Positions 17,419 to 26,367 of a stretch of DNA of 33,479 nt are shown one piece after another. Under the pieces are notes generated by a model that was not told where the DNA came from, made no database searches, and saw only the letters and a list, made by a program, of their open reading frames with translations. Positions within the stretch are counted from its first letter, which is position 1; each line of letters starts with the position of its first letter. Source of the DNA: Gammaproteobacteria bacterium (GTDB lineage: Bacteria > Pseudomonadota > Gammaproteobacteria > GCA-002705445 > GCA-002716945); the NCBI GenBank assembly GCA_030835925.1, contig JAURQW010000016.1, positions 68,731 through 102,209 of the forward strand, read 5' to 3'. The translations under genes were made by a program, and so were the position numbers.

Positions 17419-17447
17419 ATTATAAAGAATTATTTTTAACATAGAAA
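17419..17447 (-). promoter_or_regulatory. rnpB promoter
   Basis: A perfect TATAAT lies at 17424-17419, 7 bp before the predicted RNA start at 17411. The -35 region at the 17-bp distance (TTTCTA, 17447-17442) is poor. A strong -10 exactly placed before the P1 helix supports the RNA 5' end. Confidence 0.6.
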
Positions 17448-17459
17448 CAGATAAACAGA

Positions 17460-18269
17460 TTATTTGGAGGCAATAATATATGCTATCCAGCCTGGATCGG
17501 CATCACAGGATGTCATTTTACTAAATTCTTCAGTTTCTTCCTCTTTTTCATCATCCCATCCCTGCATATATATATCAGTGGATTTAAAACCAGCTTCCAA
17601 TAGACATTCTCTGATTTCTGGTAATGACCATAATCTCCAGTTATATTCAAAGGCTTTTTTAATTGACGAACCATCCTTAAATTCAAAATGAATATAACAA
17701 GTCAACTCACTAGTAATTGGATTAAAACTACTTTGATCCCAGCAATATGTAAAATTTTTATACTGTGTTTTTTCTTCAAGCTCCTGATGTGCTTCATAGC
17801 CACCAAACGCATCCAGCATCAATAAACCTTTTTTATTAAGATTTTTATAAGCATTTTTGAAGTATTTTATGAGTTCTGATCTTTCTTTAAAAACCCAATA
17901 ACTAAAATTGAATGCTGAAACACAGTCGACTTTTGCGGTCTGTTTTGTTAGAGAATCGCCTTTGATTAATTTAAGTCTATCTAGTTCATCCTTAGACATG
18001 TTCTTTGAAAAACTAGTTTTTGCAAAATCTAATATCTTTTGATCAAAATCAACAGCATATGCAATATTATTTTTGTTATCTTTAACCCAAGCAGAGGATA
18101 TTTTAGCTGAGGCACAAAAGTCCTCTCTAATAGATTTACACTTAATTTTATTTTTTCTCTTATATATCTTGGAAATGAACTCTACTTCAAAATCAACATT
18201 TTGAACTGATTCTTCATAAAGATCATACTTATTTGCTGTTTTAGCTGTAAGATGAGATTTTTTCTTCAT
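17460..18269 (-). CDS. class I SAM-dependent methyltransferase, substrate unknown
   Basis: The protein has a Rossmann-type methyltransferase core. The SAM-binding region reads IREDFCASAKIS, and the family I recall usually has REDFCGTA here. An acidic loop (AYAVDFDQKIL), a central FNFSYWVFKER motif and a LMLDAFGG strand follow. About 269 residues result from the ATG at 18269; the frame is open to 18290, which would deepen the overlap with dusA from 29 to 50 bp. The substrate cannot be read from sequence. It probably shares a transcript with dusA. Whether rnpB also receives read-through is unknown, but rnpB has its own -10. Confidence 0.8.
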   Translation of the reverse strand: MKKKSHLTAKTANKYDLYEESVQNVDFEVEFISKIYKRKNKIKCKSIREDFCASAKISSAWVKDNKNNIAYAVDFDQKILDFAKTSFSKNMSKDELDRLKLIKGDSLTKQTAKVDCVSAFNFSYWVFKERSELIKYFKNAYKNLNKKGLLMLDAFGGYEAHQELEEKTQYKNFTYCWDQSSFNPITSELTCYIHFEFKDGSSIKKAFEYNWRLWSLPEIRECLLEAGFKSTDIYMQGWDDEKEEETEEFSKMTSCDADPGWIAYIIASK

Positions 18270-19218
18270 AGATAGATTCTTCAAAGTCATTAATTAGCAT
18301 AATATCCTTATCATGTTGAATGATGTCATGTAAGAATTTTTTCCATTTTTTAGCTGAGCTTGTATTATAATATAAACTAAATAGATGTCTAAGCAACATA
18401 TAATTACTCACACCTTTTTTAGATAATGGCCGAGCATATTTTAGATACTCAAAAATAATATAATCTCTGGTAATAATATCTTTATTACCATATATCTCAC
18501 TCTCAATGACTCTTAAAAACATAGGGTCATCATAAATTTTCCTTCCAATCATCACTCCATCAAAAAAAGAGATATTGTTTTGTATTTCTGAAATATTATC
18601 TAAGCCACCATTTAAATAAAACTCGATATCACTATATCTACGTTTGACGATTATTACATCTTGATATCTCAGCTTAGGTATCACTCTATTTTTCTTTGGG
18701 CTTAGACCATTTAATATTGCATTCCTTGCATGAATAAAATATTTCTTACAGCCAGCCACTGATGTTTCATCTATAAGACCATACAGTAGATCAAGGTCTT
18801 CCTCATATCCAAGCCCAAGTCTAGTTTTGATTGAAACAGGTAAATCACATGACCCTTTAATTTCTGATACACATTCAGCAACTAGTTTAGGAGAGTTCAT
18901 CAAACATGCGCCAAACTCACCTCTTACTACTTTATCACTTGGACATCCAATATTAAGATTAATCTCATCATAACCATTATCTTCAATCATCTTTGCGCAA
19001 TAACCATATTTTTTTGGATCTGATCCAGCCAACTGGATAGTTAGGTTGTTTTCTTTAGCTTTTACCTGATATGACTGGCGATCTGTATGGATAAATGAGT
19101 CACAAGTGATCATTTCTGTATATAAATTTATATTATTTGACAAGATGCGTATAAACATCCTGTAATGCTCGTCCGTTCTGCCCACCATTGGCGCTAAATA
19201 TATACGTTTATTCTTCAT
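18241..19218 (-). CDS. dusA: tRNA-dihydrouridine synthase, DusA type
   Basis: DusA is an FMN enzyme that reduces uridines 20/20a in the D-loop of tRNA with NADPH. The 325-residue TIM-barrel protein starts with YLAPMVGRTDEHYR, has EMITCDSF, the QLAGSDP strand, and NIGCPSDKVVRGEFGACLM. The CPSDKV form is typical of the DusA branch, and Cys105 is the expected catalytic acid. A C-terminal helical domain follows (about 230-325). It is divergent from the MobA-like gene, with a 56-bp gap between starts, and its end overlaps the methyltransferase gene. Confidence 0.94.
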   Translation of the reverse strand: MKNKRIYLAPMVGRTDEHYRMFIRILSNNINLYTEMITCDSFIHTDRQSYQVKAKENNLTIQLAGSDPKKYGYCAKMIEDNGYDEINLNIGCPSDKVVRGEFGACLMNSPKLVAECVSEIKGSCDLPVSIKTRLGLGYEEDLDLLYGLIDETSVAGCKKYFIHARNAILNGLSPKKNRVIPKLRYQDVIIVKRRYSDIEFYLNGGLDNISEIQNNISFFDGVMIGRKIYDDPMFLRVIESEIYGNKDIITRDYIIFEYLKYARPLSKKGVSNYMLLRHLFSLYYNTSSAKKWKKFLHDIIQHDKDIMLINDFEESIYEEKISSYS

Positions 19219-19230
19219 GCTGAGTTATTC

Positions 19231-19236
19231 TATAAT
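19231..19236 (+). promoter_or_regulatory. divergent promoter region between dusA and the MobA-like operon
   Basis: TATAAT at 19231-19236 is a good -10 for the plus-strand operon, with a weak TTATTC at 19208-19213 and a predicted leader of about 30 nt. The complementary strand (GTATTATAG) also offers a -10 for dusA. Both transcripts therefore likely start within this 56-bp gap (19219-19274) from overlapping sites. Confidence 0.45.
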
Positions 19237-19274
19237 ACAAGACAATAAATTTCTAATAATATGAATTTAGCAAT

Positions 19275-19886
19275 ATGATTATAAAAAATACAGATGTAAC
19301 GATTATTATACTAGCTGGAGGAAAATCTGAGAGAATGAAGGGCCTGGATAAAGGATTACTTCAAATAAATAATGAATATATAATAAAAAAGTTACATGCG
19401 CTTTCGACAAAATATTCTACCAAGGTATATGTGAATGCCAACAGAAATATAGATATATACAAACAAATGGGCTTTAACGTATGGGAAGACATAATATCGG
19501 ATTATCAAGGACCGCTAGCTGGCATGTATACAGCTTTAAAAAACTGCAACACACAATACTTATTGACGCTACCTTGTGATGGACCACTAATAAGTGATAT
19601 ATATTTTATGAGAATGTTAGATAATAATAAGAAGATTGAACTTAGAACTGCCCATAATGGAGACCGATTACAGCCAGTATATTCACTCATATCGAGAGAT
19701 CTATTAGGAAGTTTGAAAAATTATATTGATACTGGACAGAGGAAGATAGATAAGTGGTTTGAATCGTGTAATTTGGAACTGATAGATTTTTCAGATAATA
19801 AAGATATATTCATTAATATAAACAAAGAAACAGACTTGTTAGAATACAAAGAATTAATAGACAAAAATTTTAAGAGTTATGAATGA
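19275..19886 (+). CDS. mobA: MobA-like molybdopterin guanylyltransferase
   Basis: MobA transfers GMP from GTP to molybdopterin to make the cofactor of enzymes such as formate dehydrogenase. The 203-residue protein has the nucleotide-binding motif LAGGKSERMKGLDKGLL (13-29), DYQGPLAGMYTAL and LPCDGPLIS with the metal-binding Asp. Family members are near 190-210 residues. It opens a five-gene operon of methanopterin and methylofuran genes and overlaps the next gene by 8 bp. It may serve a formate dehydrogenase at the end of C1 oxidation. A dedicated nucleotidyl transfer in the island's own cofactor pathway is a less likely alternative. No strong Shine-Dalgarno precedes it. Confidence 0.82.
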   Translation: MIIKNTDVTIIILAGGKSERMKGLDKGLLQINNEYIIKKLHALSTKYSTKVYVNANRNIDIYKQMGFNVWEDIISDYQGPLAGMYTALKNCNTQYLLTLPCDGPLISDIYFMRMLDNNKKIELRTAHNGDRLQPVYSLISRDLLGSLKNYIDTGQRKIDKWFESCNLELIDFSDNKDIFININKETDLLEYKELIDKNFKSYE

Positions 19887-20409
19887 TAATAAAAGAACAG
19901 CTTGGTGCATTACTGGCTCGGGTCATTATCTAAAGGAATCTATAGATTTAATGATTAAGCTTAAAAATGTTGATTTGTTTCTAAGCAAAGCTGGCGAAGA
20001 AGTATTAAAATGGTATAACTATGATCTTAAAGATTTTAGGTCAAAAGGAATTAAAATTTTTAAAGATAATACAGCCAGTGGAGCCCCAGTGAGCTTGCTT
20101 TATGAAGGTGTCTACAAATTAGTAATCATTAGTCCAGCAACTTCTAATACAGTCGCTCAAATGGCATATGGCTTATCAGCAGGATTAGTTACTAATATGT
20201 TTGCTCAGGCTGGAAAATGTAGAGTTAAATCTATTGTATTTGCTTGTGATACTGAGCCAACTGTCATTACACAGGCGCCAAAAAAATCCGTAACTCTTTA
20301 TCCAAGAGAAATTGAACTAGATAATTATGAAAAATTAAAAAAATTTAAAGATGTAGACGTTGTGGATAGTATAGATAAACTCAAAAATTCTATAGAATTA
20401 TCATTATGA
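19879..20409 (+). CDS. flavoprotein, dihydromethanopterin reductase (DmrB/AfpA) type
   Basis: The 176-residue protein belongs to the HFCD/archaeoflavoprotein family: an N-terminal AWCITGSGHYL flavin loop, TASGAPVSLLYEGVYK, the PATSNTVAQMAYGLS motif that binds FMN, and a late TEPTVITQAPKKSVTLYPRE. Related proteins (AfpA, DmrB) reduce dihydromethanopterin to the active tetrahydro form, the last step of the pterin pathway. That role fits the island. Start and stop overlaps of 8 bp (with mobA) and 4 bp (with the next gene) show tight coupling. The reaction is inferred from family and context, not from a unique residue. Confidence 0.83.
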   Translation: MNDNKRTAWCITGSGHYLKESIDLMIKLKNVDLFLSKAGEEVLKWYNYDLKDFRSKGIKIFKDNTASGAPVSLLYEGVYKLVIISPATSNTVAQMAYGLSAGLVTNMFAQAGKCRVKSIVFACDTEPTVITQAPKKSVTLYPREIELDNYEKLKKFKDVDVVDSIDKLKNSIELSL

Positions 20410-21791
20410 AAAAAAATATTTTATTTATTACAGGTAAATTAGCAGAAAATAACTTGAAGAAGATTTTGGAGCGTATTGATAATAAAGAATTTGATTATGA
20501 AATAAGAAACCTAAATGTTAATGTGGCTGCATTGTTAACAACAGATATGATTGCTAGAAGAATAGGTGATGTTAAAAAATTTAATAAAGTAATTCTGCCT
20601 GGAAAAGTTAGAGGAGATATTGGTGAGCTATCCAATCAGTTAAATATAGAAATTCAGAGAGGTCCTGAAGAACTGAAAGATCTACCTACAATGTTTGGTG
20701 GTAAGGCTTTAAAATATGACTTATCAAAATATGAAGTCCATATATTTGCAGAGATAACTGATGCTCCAAATATGTCAGTCGAAGAAATTATTAAACAGTC
20801 GAATTACTATAGAGAGAATGGTGCGGATGTAATAGATATAGGATGTCTCCCGAATCAAAAGTTTCCTCATTTATCGGAATCAATTAAAGAATTAAAAAAT
20901 CAGGGATTCTATGTAAGCATAGATTCACATAATGATGATGAACTTATATTGGGTGCGAAGTCAGGAGCTGATTATATGTTAAGTATTAAGTCAGATAATT
21001 TTCATATTCTAGATAAAGTTGACTCCTATCCTATACTGATCCCACAAAACGGTGATATGAAAAGTCTATATGAATGTATAGATAAATGTTTAGAAATGAA
21101 AAGAGTTTTCATTGCAGATCCTATTCTTGATCCAATTAATTATGGTTTCACTGACTCGATCTTAAGATATAAAGAACTTAGGAGCGCATATCCAGATATT
21201 CATATAATGATGGGGACGGGCAATGTGACAGAGCTTACTCATGCGGACACCACAGGTATTACAATGACGTTAATGGGGATTATTTCTGAACTAAAAATTA
21301 ACCATATTTTGACAACGGAAGTAAGTAATCACTGTAGATCAGTTATTAAAGAAAATGATATTGCTAGGCGCATCATACTAGCTGCTAGCGAAAATAATAC
21401 GACACCAAAGCATATAGACTCAGCTCTTTTAACCACACATAGCTCAGAATCTTCCAAGTATTCTCATAAAGAAATTAAAGATCTAGCTAATAATGTTAGA
21501 GATAAAAATTATAGGATTATGTTGTCTGAAGACGGGATTCATCTATTTAATAAAAATGGAATTGAAATTGCTAAAGACCCATATGATTTATATGAATTCA
21601 TTGATGTTGAAGGTGATATAGGACATGCATTTTATCTTGGCTTGGAATTAGCTCGGGCGCAGATTGCTTATCAATTAGGCAAAGAATATGAGCAAGACGA
21701 GGAGTTAAAATGGGGATGTTTAGTAGATCATGAAATTGATGATAAACTAACTTTCAAACAAACAAGTTCAACATATAAGAAGAAAAGATGA
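20406..21791 (+). CDS. dihydropteroate synthase-related protein of H4MPT synthesis
   Basis: This 461-residue protein matches the long DHPS-related family found in methanogens and H4MPT-using methylotrophs. An N-terminal domain (about 1-110, VILPGKVRGDIGELS, RGPEELKDLP) precedes a pterin-binding TIM barrel (about 115-300: IFAEITDAPNMS, ADVIDIGCLPN, VSIDSHN, MGTGNVTEL). A C-terminal domain (about 360-450, EDGIHLFNK...DPYDLYEF...GHAFYLGLELARAQIAYQLGK) follows. The likely role is joining the pterin pyrophosphate to the beta-RFAP-derived arylamine. This is inferred from the fold and from the beta-RFAP synthase gene in the same window. It overlaps both neighbours by 4 bp. Confidence 0.85.
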   Translation: MKKNILFITGKLAENNLKKILERIDNKEFDYEIRNLNVNVAALLTTDMIARRIGDVKKFNKVILPGKVRGDIGELSNQLNIEIQRGPEELKDLPTMFGGKALKYDLSKYEVHIFAEITDAPNMSVEEIIKQSNYYRENGADVIDIGCLPNQKFPHLSESIKELKNQGFYVSIDSHNDDELILGAKSGADYMLSIKSDNFHILDKVDSYPILIPQNGDMKSLYECIDKCLEMKRVFIADPILDPINYGFTDSILRYKELRSAYPDIHIMMGTGNVTELTHADTTGITMTLMGIISELKINHILTTEVSNHCRSVIKENDIARRIILAASENNTTPKHIDSALLTTHSSESSKYSHKEIKDLANNVRDKNYRIMLSEDGIHLFNKNGIEIAKDPYDLYEFIDVEGDIGHAFYLGLELARAQIAYQLGKEYEQDEELKWGCLVDHEIDDKLTFKQTSSTYKKKR

Positions 21792-22366
21792 TACATGAAG
21801 TAATAGTTACAACCATTTCTAATAAAGGCATAGTCCATATAGCTCCAATGGGGATAAGATTCATTGACAAGCAAGTTATCATATCACCATTCAAGCCATC
21901 CACAACCTTAAATAATATTATAGAAAATAATATAGCAACAATAAATTTTATAGATGATGTTAGAGTGTTTGCAGGTATAGTATCCCGACATAAGAAAGAT
22001 TGGGAATTATCTGCTAGGACTGATTTAGAAATAGTACCGAATTTAACTCTAACAAATACTTTCTATAATGTAGCTGTGAGTGAATACCAAGAAGATGATA
22101 AGCGTCCAAATATCATATGTGATATAAAAAATTCCGAGATAATTAAACCTTTCTTAGGTTTTAATAGAGCTCAGTTCTCTGTTATCGAAGCCGCAGTTCT
22201 GCTGAGTAGACTAGGAATGATCTCTATGGAGAAGATTGATAGAGAAATTGAATATCTTAAAATTGGTATTGATAAAACTGCAGGACCTAATGAATTAGAA
22301 GCCTGGAGATGGATACAAGACAAGATACTTAGCTATAAAAAAGATTTGAAGATCCCAAATGACTAG
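21788..22366 (+). CDS. DUF447-family protein of the C1 island
   Basis: The 192-residue protein begins IHEVIVTTISNKGIVHIAPMGI and contains a segment like the flavin-binding split barrel (NNIATINFIDDVRVFAGIV, about 45-65). A helical C-terminal half follows (AQFSVIEAAVLLSRLGMI, GPNELEAWRWIQDKI). This matches the DUF447 family, which recurs in archaeal and bacterial methanopterin gene islands but has no proven reaction known to me. It overlaps both neighbours (4 and 8 bp). A flavin-linked step or a pterin-binding role is possible but is only inference. Confidence 0.78.
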   Translation: MIHEVIVTTISNKGIVHIAPMGIRFIDKQVIISPFKPSTTLNNIIENNIATINFIDDVRVFAGIVSRHKKDWELSARTDLEIVPNLTLTNTFYNVAVSEYQEDDKRPNIICDIKNSEIIKPFLGFNRAQFSVIEAAVLLSRLGMISMEKIDREIEYLKIGIDKTAGPNELEAWRWIQDKILSYKKDLKIPND

Positions 22367-23036
22367 ATTTCTCGCAAGTATTAAAAATATCGAAGAAGCA
22401 AAAAGAATATTATTTTCAAATATTGATATAATTGATTTTAAAAATGTTAATGATGGCGCATTGGGCTTCGTTGGGGTCGAAATTATTAACCAAGGAAGGA
22501 AAATACTAAAAGATCATATAATCAGTGTAACAATGGGTAATGATCTTAATCCTAATAATGAAAGTCTGATTAATAATATAAATTCTGTTGTAAAAAATAG
22601 AATAGAATATATTAAAATCGGTATGTTTGATATTTCTATGTTACATGAGCATAAAAATCTTTTGGACAATATTGATTTTTCTAATACCAAGCCTATTTGT
22701 GTTGTATTTGCAGATCAAGATTTTGACTTATCATTGATACAGAAAATTATAGATATAGGTTACAAGGGAGTTATGATTGACACATGTCATAAGAATGGTA
22801 AATCAATACTAGACTTAATTAACAAAGATATTATTACTAAGTTTATAAAAATAGTAAAAGACAACAATGTAATATGTGGTTTATCTGGATCTTTAAAACT
22901 TCATCATATTAAAGAGTTAAAAGATCTAGATGTTAATTTCTTAGGTTTTAGGGGTGAGTTATGCTCCAAATCAACAGGAAGAGATTTTATTAATATTAGT
23001 CAAGTTGAAAAAGTATCTTGTGAAATTAAAAGTTAA
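22359..23036 (+). CDS. mfnB: (5-formylfuran-3-yl)methyl phosphate synthase MfnB
   Basis: MfnB builds the furan ring precursor of methanofuran and methylofuran from two glyceraldehyde-3-phosphates. The 225-residue TIM-barrel protein starts TRFLASIKNIEEAKRILF and has DIIDFKNVNDGALGFV, where Lys28 aligns with the Schiff-base lysine of the archaeal enzyme. Later strands read YIKIGMFDI, VVFADQDFDLSLI, GVMIDTCHKNGKS, CGLSGSLKLHHI and FLGFRGELC. All match the DUF556/MfnB family. It ends the plus-strand operon, and its stop codon shares bases with the convergent pabB stop. It indicates that the organism makes the formyl carrier used after Mch. Confidence 0.9.
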   Translation: MTRFLASIKNIEEAKRILFSNIDIIDFKNVNDGALGFVGVEIINQGRKILKDHIISVTMGNDLNPNNESLINNINSVVKNRIEYIKIGMFDISMLHEHKNLLDNIDFSNTKPICVVFADQDFDLSLIQKIIDIGYKGVMIDTCHKNGKSILDLINKDIITKFIKIVKDNNVICGLSGSLKLHHIKELKDLDVNFLGFRGELCSKSTGRDFINISQVEKVSCEIKS

Positions 23037-24379
23037 TTCTCAAATATTTTTAAAAGGGGTTTAATTTTATCAAATGTCTCTTTATATTCAGACTCTACTT
23101 CTGAATCATAAACAATCCCTCCTCCACCCCAAAAAAAAAGCTTATCATTAGTTGCAGCTACAGTCCTGATTGCAATATTTAAATCAGTATTACCGTTAGA
23201 GCTAATATAGCCAATTGATCCACAGTAAATTCCTCTGTTATCTGGCTCTAGTTCATTAATAATCTGCATTGCTCTAATCTTAGGCGCACCTGTGATAGAA
23301 CCACCTGGGAAACACCCTTTAATTAATTTAAAAATATCACTAGTATCTGGTATTTTTCCTTGAACAGTGCTGACCAAATGATGAACATTTGCAAAAGTTT
23401 CAATATCAAACAATTTTGTAACCTTTACTGAACCAAATTCACAATTCTTACCAAGATCATTGCGCAATAGATCTACTATCATAAGATTTTCAGCTTTTTC
23501 TTTATATGATGATGCTAACTCTTCTAATGCCCTATTATTCATCTCTTTATCTTGTGAAACCGGTCTTGTTCCTTTAATTGGTTTCGTCTCAACAATTTCA
23601 TTATCATAAGACAAAAATCTTTCCGGGGAAAAACTCATGATGTTAATAAAAGGCATTTTAATATAGGCCGAGTATGGAGCTGAATATGTTGGTGATATTT
23701 TATTATAAATATCCCAAGTATCGCCAGAATAATTTAATGAGAACCTTTGTGAAAAATTTATTTGATAACAGTCTCCATTCTTAATATATGACTGGATCTT
23801 ATTAAATTTTTTTTCATATTCATTATATGTTAAATTAGAAATACAATTCGAATCTATAGAATAACTATTAGGCTCGTATCTTTTAAAATTTTTATTTTCC
23901 AATAGTTTTTTAATTGTACTAATAAGGTTGTTTTCTTGTTTGTATACTAAATTTATTTCTTTCTCTAAATGGTCAACTATAATAGCCCAATCATATATAC
24001 CAAATGCCATCAGCGGCATATCAAGATCTGTATTTTTTATGTTTATACCTTCATAAGTGTTCCCTAAATCATATGAGATATAGCCTATTGCGCCACCAGT
24101 GAAGGGTAAGTCAGGGATATTAGAATCATAATCTTTCATTATCTTCGCTAAAATATCAATAGGGTCATCATGGTATTCTGATTTAATATCATTAGACTCA
24201 ACAATAGTTTTATTTATATAAGAATAGATTTTTTGTATAGGCGAGCAAGTGATAATGTCGTATCTCTGATTTTTGAATGTTTTATGATTACTACATAAAT
24301 AAACCGCCCATTCATAATCTTTTATAAAAGAAAATATATCTTTTGAGTCATTATCATAGTTGTAAGTTATCTTATTCAT
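23033..24379 (-). CDS. pabB: aminodeoxychorismate synthase component I (PabB)
   Basis: PabB aminates chorismate to aminodeoxychorismate, the precursor of p-aminobenzoate, needed here for both folate and H4MPT. The frame is open to 24436, but the ATG at 24379 gives an 8-bp overlap (ATGAATAA) with the MfnF-like gene and a natural N-terminus. From it the protein has 448 residues. The PIKGT motif (267-271), with the lysine typical of PabB rather than TrpE, and GGSITGAPK (359-367) are intact. PabC (lyase) and PabA are not in the window. Its position inside a methylofuran operon suggests that p-aminobenzoate supply is tied to C1-cofactor synthesis. Confidence 0.92.
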   Translation of the reverse strand: MNKITYNYDNDSKDIFSFIKDYEWAVYLCSNHKTFKNQRYDIITCSPIQKIYSYINKTIVESNDIKSEYHDDPIDILAKIMKDYDSNIPDLPFTGGAIGYISYDLGNTYEGINIKNTDLDMPLMAFGIYDWAIIVDHLEKEINLVYKQENNLISTIKKLLENKNFKRYEPNSYSIDSNCISNLTYNEYEKKFNKIQSYIKNGDCYQINFSQRFSLNYSGDTWDIYNKISPTYSAPYSAYIKMPFINIMSFSPERFLSYDNEIVETKPIKGTRPVSQDKEMNNRALEELASSYKEKAENLMIVDLLRNDLGKNCEFGSVKVTKLFDIETFANVHHLVSTVQGKIPDTSDIFKLIKGCFPGGSITGAPKIRAMQIINELEPDNRGIYCGSIGYISSNGNTDLNIAIRTVAATNDKLFFWGGGGIVYDSEVESEYKETFDKIKPLLKIFEN

Positions 24380-25421
24380 AGGATTTTTTAAGTAATAGAG
24401 ACAATAAGAAAGATGGCGCGGTATTTGATAAACCATCTATATTATTCCTAAATGAATTATTTAATGTTTTTTCTAAATCTGTATAATGCCACTTATTCTT
24501 GTTACATATTTTTTTTATTATTTTCTCTCCTATTCCCATCCCCACAAAATGCAGGTTTTTTATATCCTTAAAATTTTTATTTATATGGTAGTTGATAGTA
24601 TAACTTATTTGATTGAAATGTTCTGTCATGATTTTCTTCGAGAGACTTATAATTAATTTCTTTTGATTATTGGTATAATCCATACCGAATATACGTGATA
24701 TCCTTTTTAGACTATTAATTTCTGATTTAGACCTACCGTCTGCTGTCTCGCTATAGTCATCTTTAGGGGATATGATGCCAAGCACTCTATAGATATCTCC
24801 CATGGTCGCATAATATTCTGGTATCAAAGGGTAAGTCTGAGCATTAAATCTAATTTGCTTCGAAACTGAAAAAATAGGGGTCCTCAATACCCCAGAATAC
24901 AAAAGTTCTGAACTTAGTAAGCCTGTATAATCATCAACTCTTTTGTTTATACACCTAGAGTTTTTTAATAGAATAAAATCTGTAGTAGTAGATCCAAGAT
25001 CTATAGCAATTGCATTTTTTTTTATAAGGCCCAGATACTTAGCTATTATGTGCCAATTCATAGAAGCGATATGTTTATGGTTCTTGTATTCACTAATTGG
25101 CAAAATATCATCCTTCCACGAATAAATAGAATTATTCATCTTTTTTCTATTGAATAAAGATAATATTTTTTCAACCCCATGTTTTCTGTCAATGAATATA
25201 TCGCACATTTCTCCAGACATGCTGATCGCGTTATTGATGATATATTTTTTACTATAGGTTTTATACATATCATCTATCACTGTTTTTAGTGGAGATAAAC
25301 TTTTCCATAATCTCAAAGGTAAAATCTTAGAGGATAATATCAGGGAGTTCTCTTTTATAATTGTATATTTAGTATGAGCACCTCCTATATCCCACCCAAT
25401 GTATAAGTTTTTTTTATTCAT
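24372..25421 (-). CDS. MfnF-like, H4MPT-linked C1 transfer pathway protein
   Basis: The 349-residue protein has an ASKHA (actin/hydantoinase-like) fold. It starts GWDIGGAHTKYTII, has AIDLGSTTTDFILLK (about 135-150) and a later LHFVGMGIGEKII. This fits the family called probable H4MPT-linked C1 transfer pathway protein. The archaeal member MfnF joins the furan amine-phosphate to glutamyl-tyramine in methanofuran synthesis. A methylofuran coupling role is therefore likely here. It overlaps both the MfnD-like gene and pabB by the same 8-bp ATGAATAA sequence. No Shine-Dalgarno is visible, so translation is probably coupled. Confidence 0.82.
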   Translation of the reverse strand: MNKKNLYIGWDIGGAHTKYTIIKENSLILSSKILPLRLWKSLSPLKTVIDDMYKTYSKKYIINNAISMSGEMCDIFIDRKHGVEKILSLFNRKKMNNSIYSWKDDILPISEYKNHKHIASMNWHIIAKYLGLIKKNAIAIDLGSTTTDFILLKNSRCINKRVDDYTGLLSSELLYSGVLRTPIFSVSKQIRFNAQTYPLIPEYYATMGDIYRVLGIISPKDDYSETADGRSKSEINSLKRISRIFGMDYTNNQKKLIISLSKKIMTEHFNQISYTINYHINKNFKDIKNLHFVGMGIGEKIIKKICNKNKWHYTDLEKTLNNSFRNNIDGLSNTAPSFLLSLLLKKSYE

Positions 25422-26364
25422 TATTTGATAAACAATACTCTCTACTTGTGATTACATTTTTAATATATTTATGATTGACCAATAAATCAATTATATTACA
25501 ACCTATTGTTTTATATACACCAACATAAGAAGTTGTTAATCTAGTATTTACCTCAACAATATATATGTCATTTTTTTTCAACAAAATATCTATACCAATA
25601 AATCCGAATAACCCTGGTAAAGAATTATGCACCTCAGAGATAATTGATAAAATCCTTGAATATAGTATTTTATTTACATTAATAGATAAACATTTAAGTT
25701 TAATCATGTTTTTTTCAATAACAGTATGTTGTCGATTAATTGTTAGCAATCTATAATTAGATTTAGCAAAAAAGATTGATAAACTATAGCTGTCTCCTTT
25801 TATTAGAGGTTGAATAACTCTGTCTTTGGCATAGTGCTTGCTCAAATCAGACTTATCAGTAACTCTAACATATGAACACCCTGCGCCATACCTGTCTTTT
25901 ATAATACATTTATTAGATAAAATTTTAGAATTAATATTGTCACATGTTGGAATAACTGGAATTGAGTATTTATGTAAGTATTTATAAAATAATAATTTAT
26001 CGGAACATGTTTTTATAGTTTCAGAATTAGAGATGATTTTTTTAATGTTATTTTTTTCTAAAAATTTAACATAACTTAATAAATTCGAATTAGTTTCTGG
26101 AAGAATTGGAAGAACATAATCATACTCTTTAATTAAACTAAGGTCATACAAATCTTTATCAGCATGTATGACTATAGCTTTATCTGAGTATAAATCTTTA
26201 AGTCTATAATCTAGAAAATAGTTACAGTCAAAGCTTTTTGACCTATCACAACTCTCAATAAGTGTTGATAACATCATTCTGGCTTCTAACATAAGATCAG
26301 AACTTAGATCTTCATTTAGAAGACCTCCTCCTGTAAAATATTCATATATTAATATCTTTTTCAT
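25414..26364 (-). CDS. ATP-grasp ligase, MfnD-like
   Basis: The 316-residue protein starts KKILIYEYFTGGGL, the signature of the MfnD-type family, and has ATP-grasp features: IIKDRYGAGCSYVRV, VIQPLIKGDSYSLSIFF and FGFIGIDILLKKNDIYIVEVNTRLTTSYVG, with the final Glu/Asn metal ligands. Archaeal MfnD links tyramine to glutamate in methanofuran. Bacterial methylofuran differs in this part, so the true amino acceptor may be different. It is the first gene of the minus-strand operon with the MfnF-like gene and pabB. Its ATG lies only 3 bp from that of the divergent HisA-like gene, so its promoter must lie inside that gene. Confidence 0.8.
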   Translation of the reverse strand: MKKILIYEYFTGGGLLNEDLSSDLMLEARMMLSTLIESCDRSKSFDCNYFLDYRLKDLYSDKAIVIHADKDLYDLSLIKEYDYVLPILPETNSNLLSYVKFLEKNNIKKIISNSETIKTCSDKLLFYKYLHKYSIPVIPTCDNINSKILSNKCIIKDRYGAGCSYVRVTDKSDLSKHYAKDRVIQPLIKGDSYSLSIFFAKSNYRLLTINRQHTVIEKNMIKLKCLSINVNKILYSRILSIISEVHNSLPGLFGFIGIDILLKKNDIYIVEVNTRLTTSYVGVYKTIGCNIIDLLVNHKYIKNVITSREYCLSNNE

Positions 26365-26367
26365 ATT

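Noticed and set aside
17444-17459. Direct repeat AAACAGAT/AAACAGAT upstream of rnpB
   Set aside because: Two short AT-rich copies are not enough for an operator or array call.
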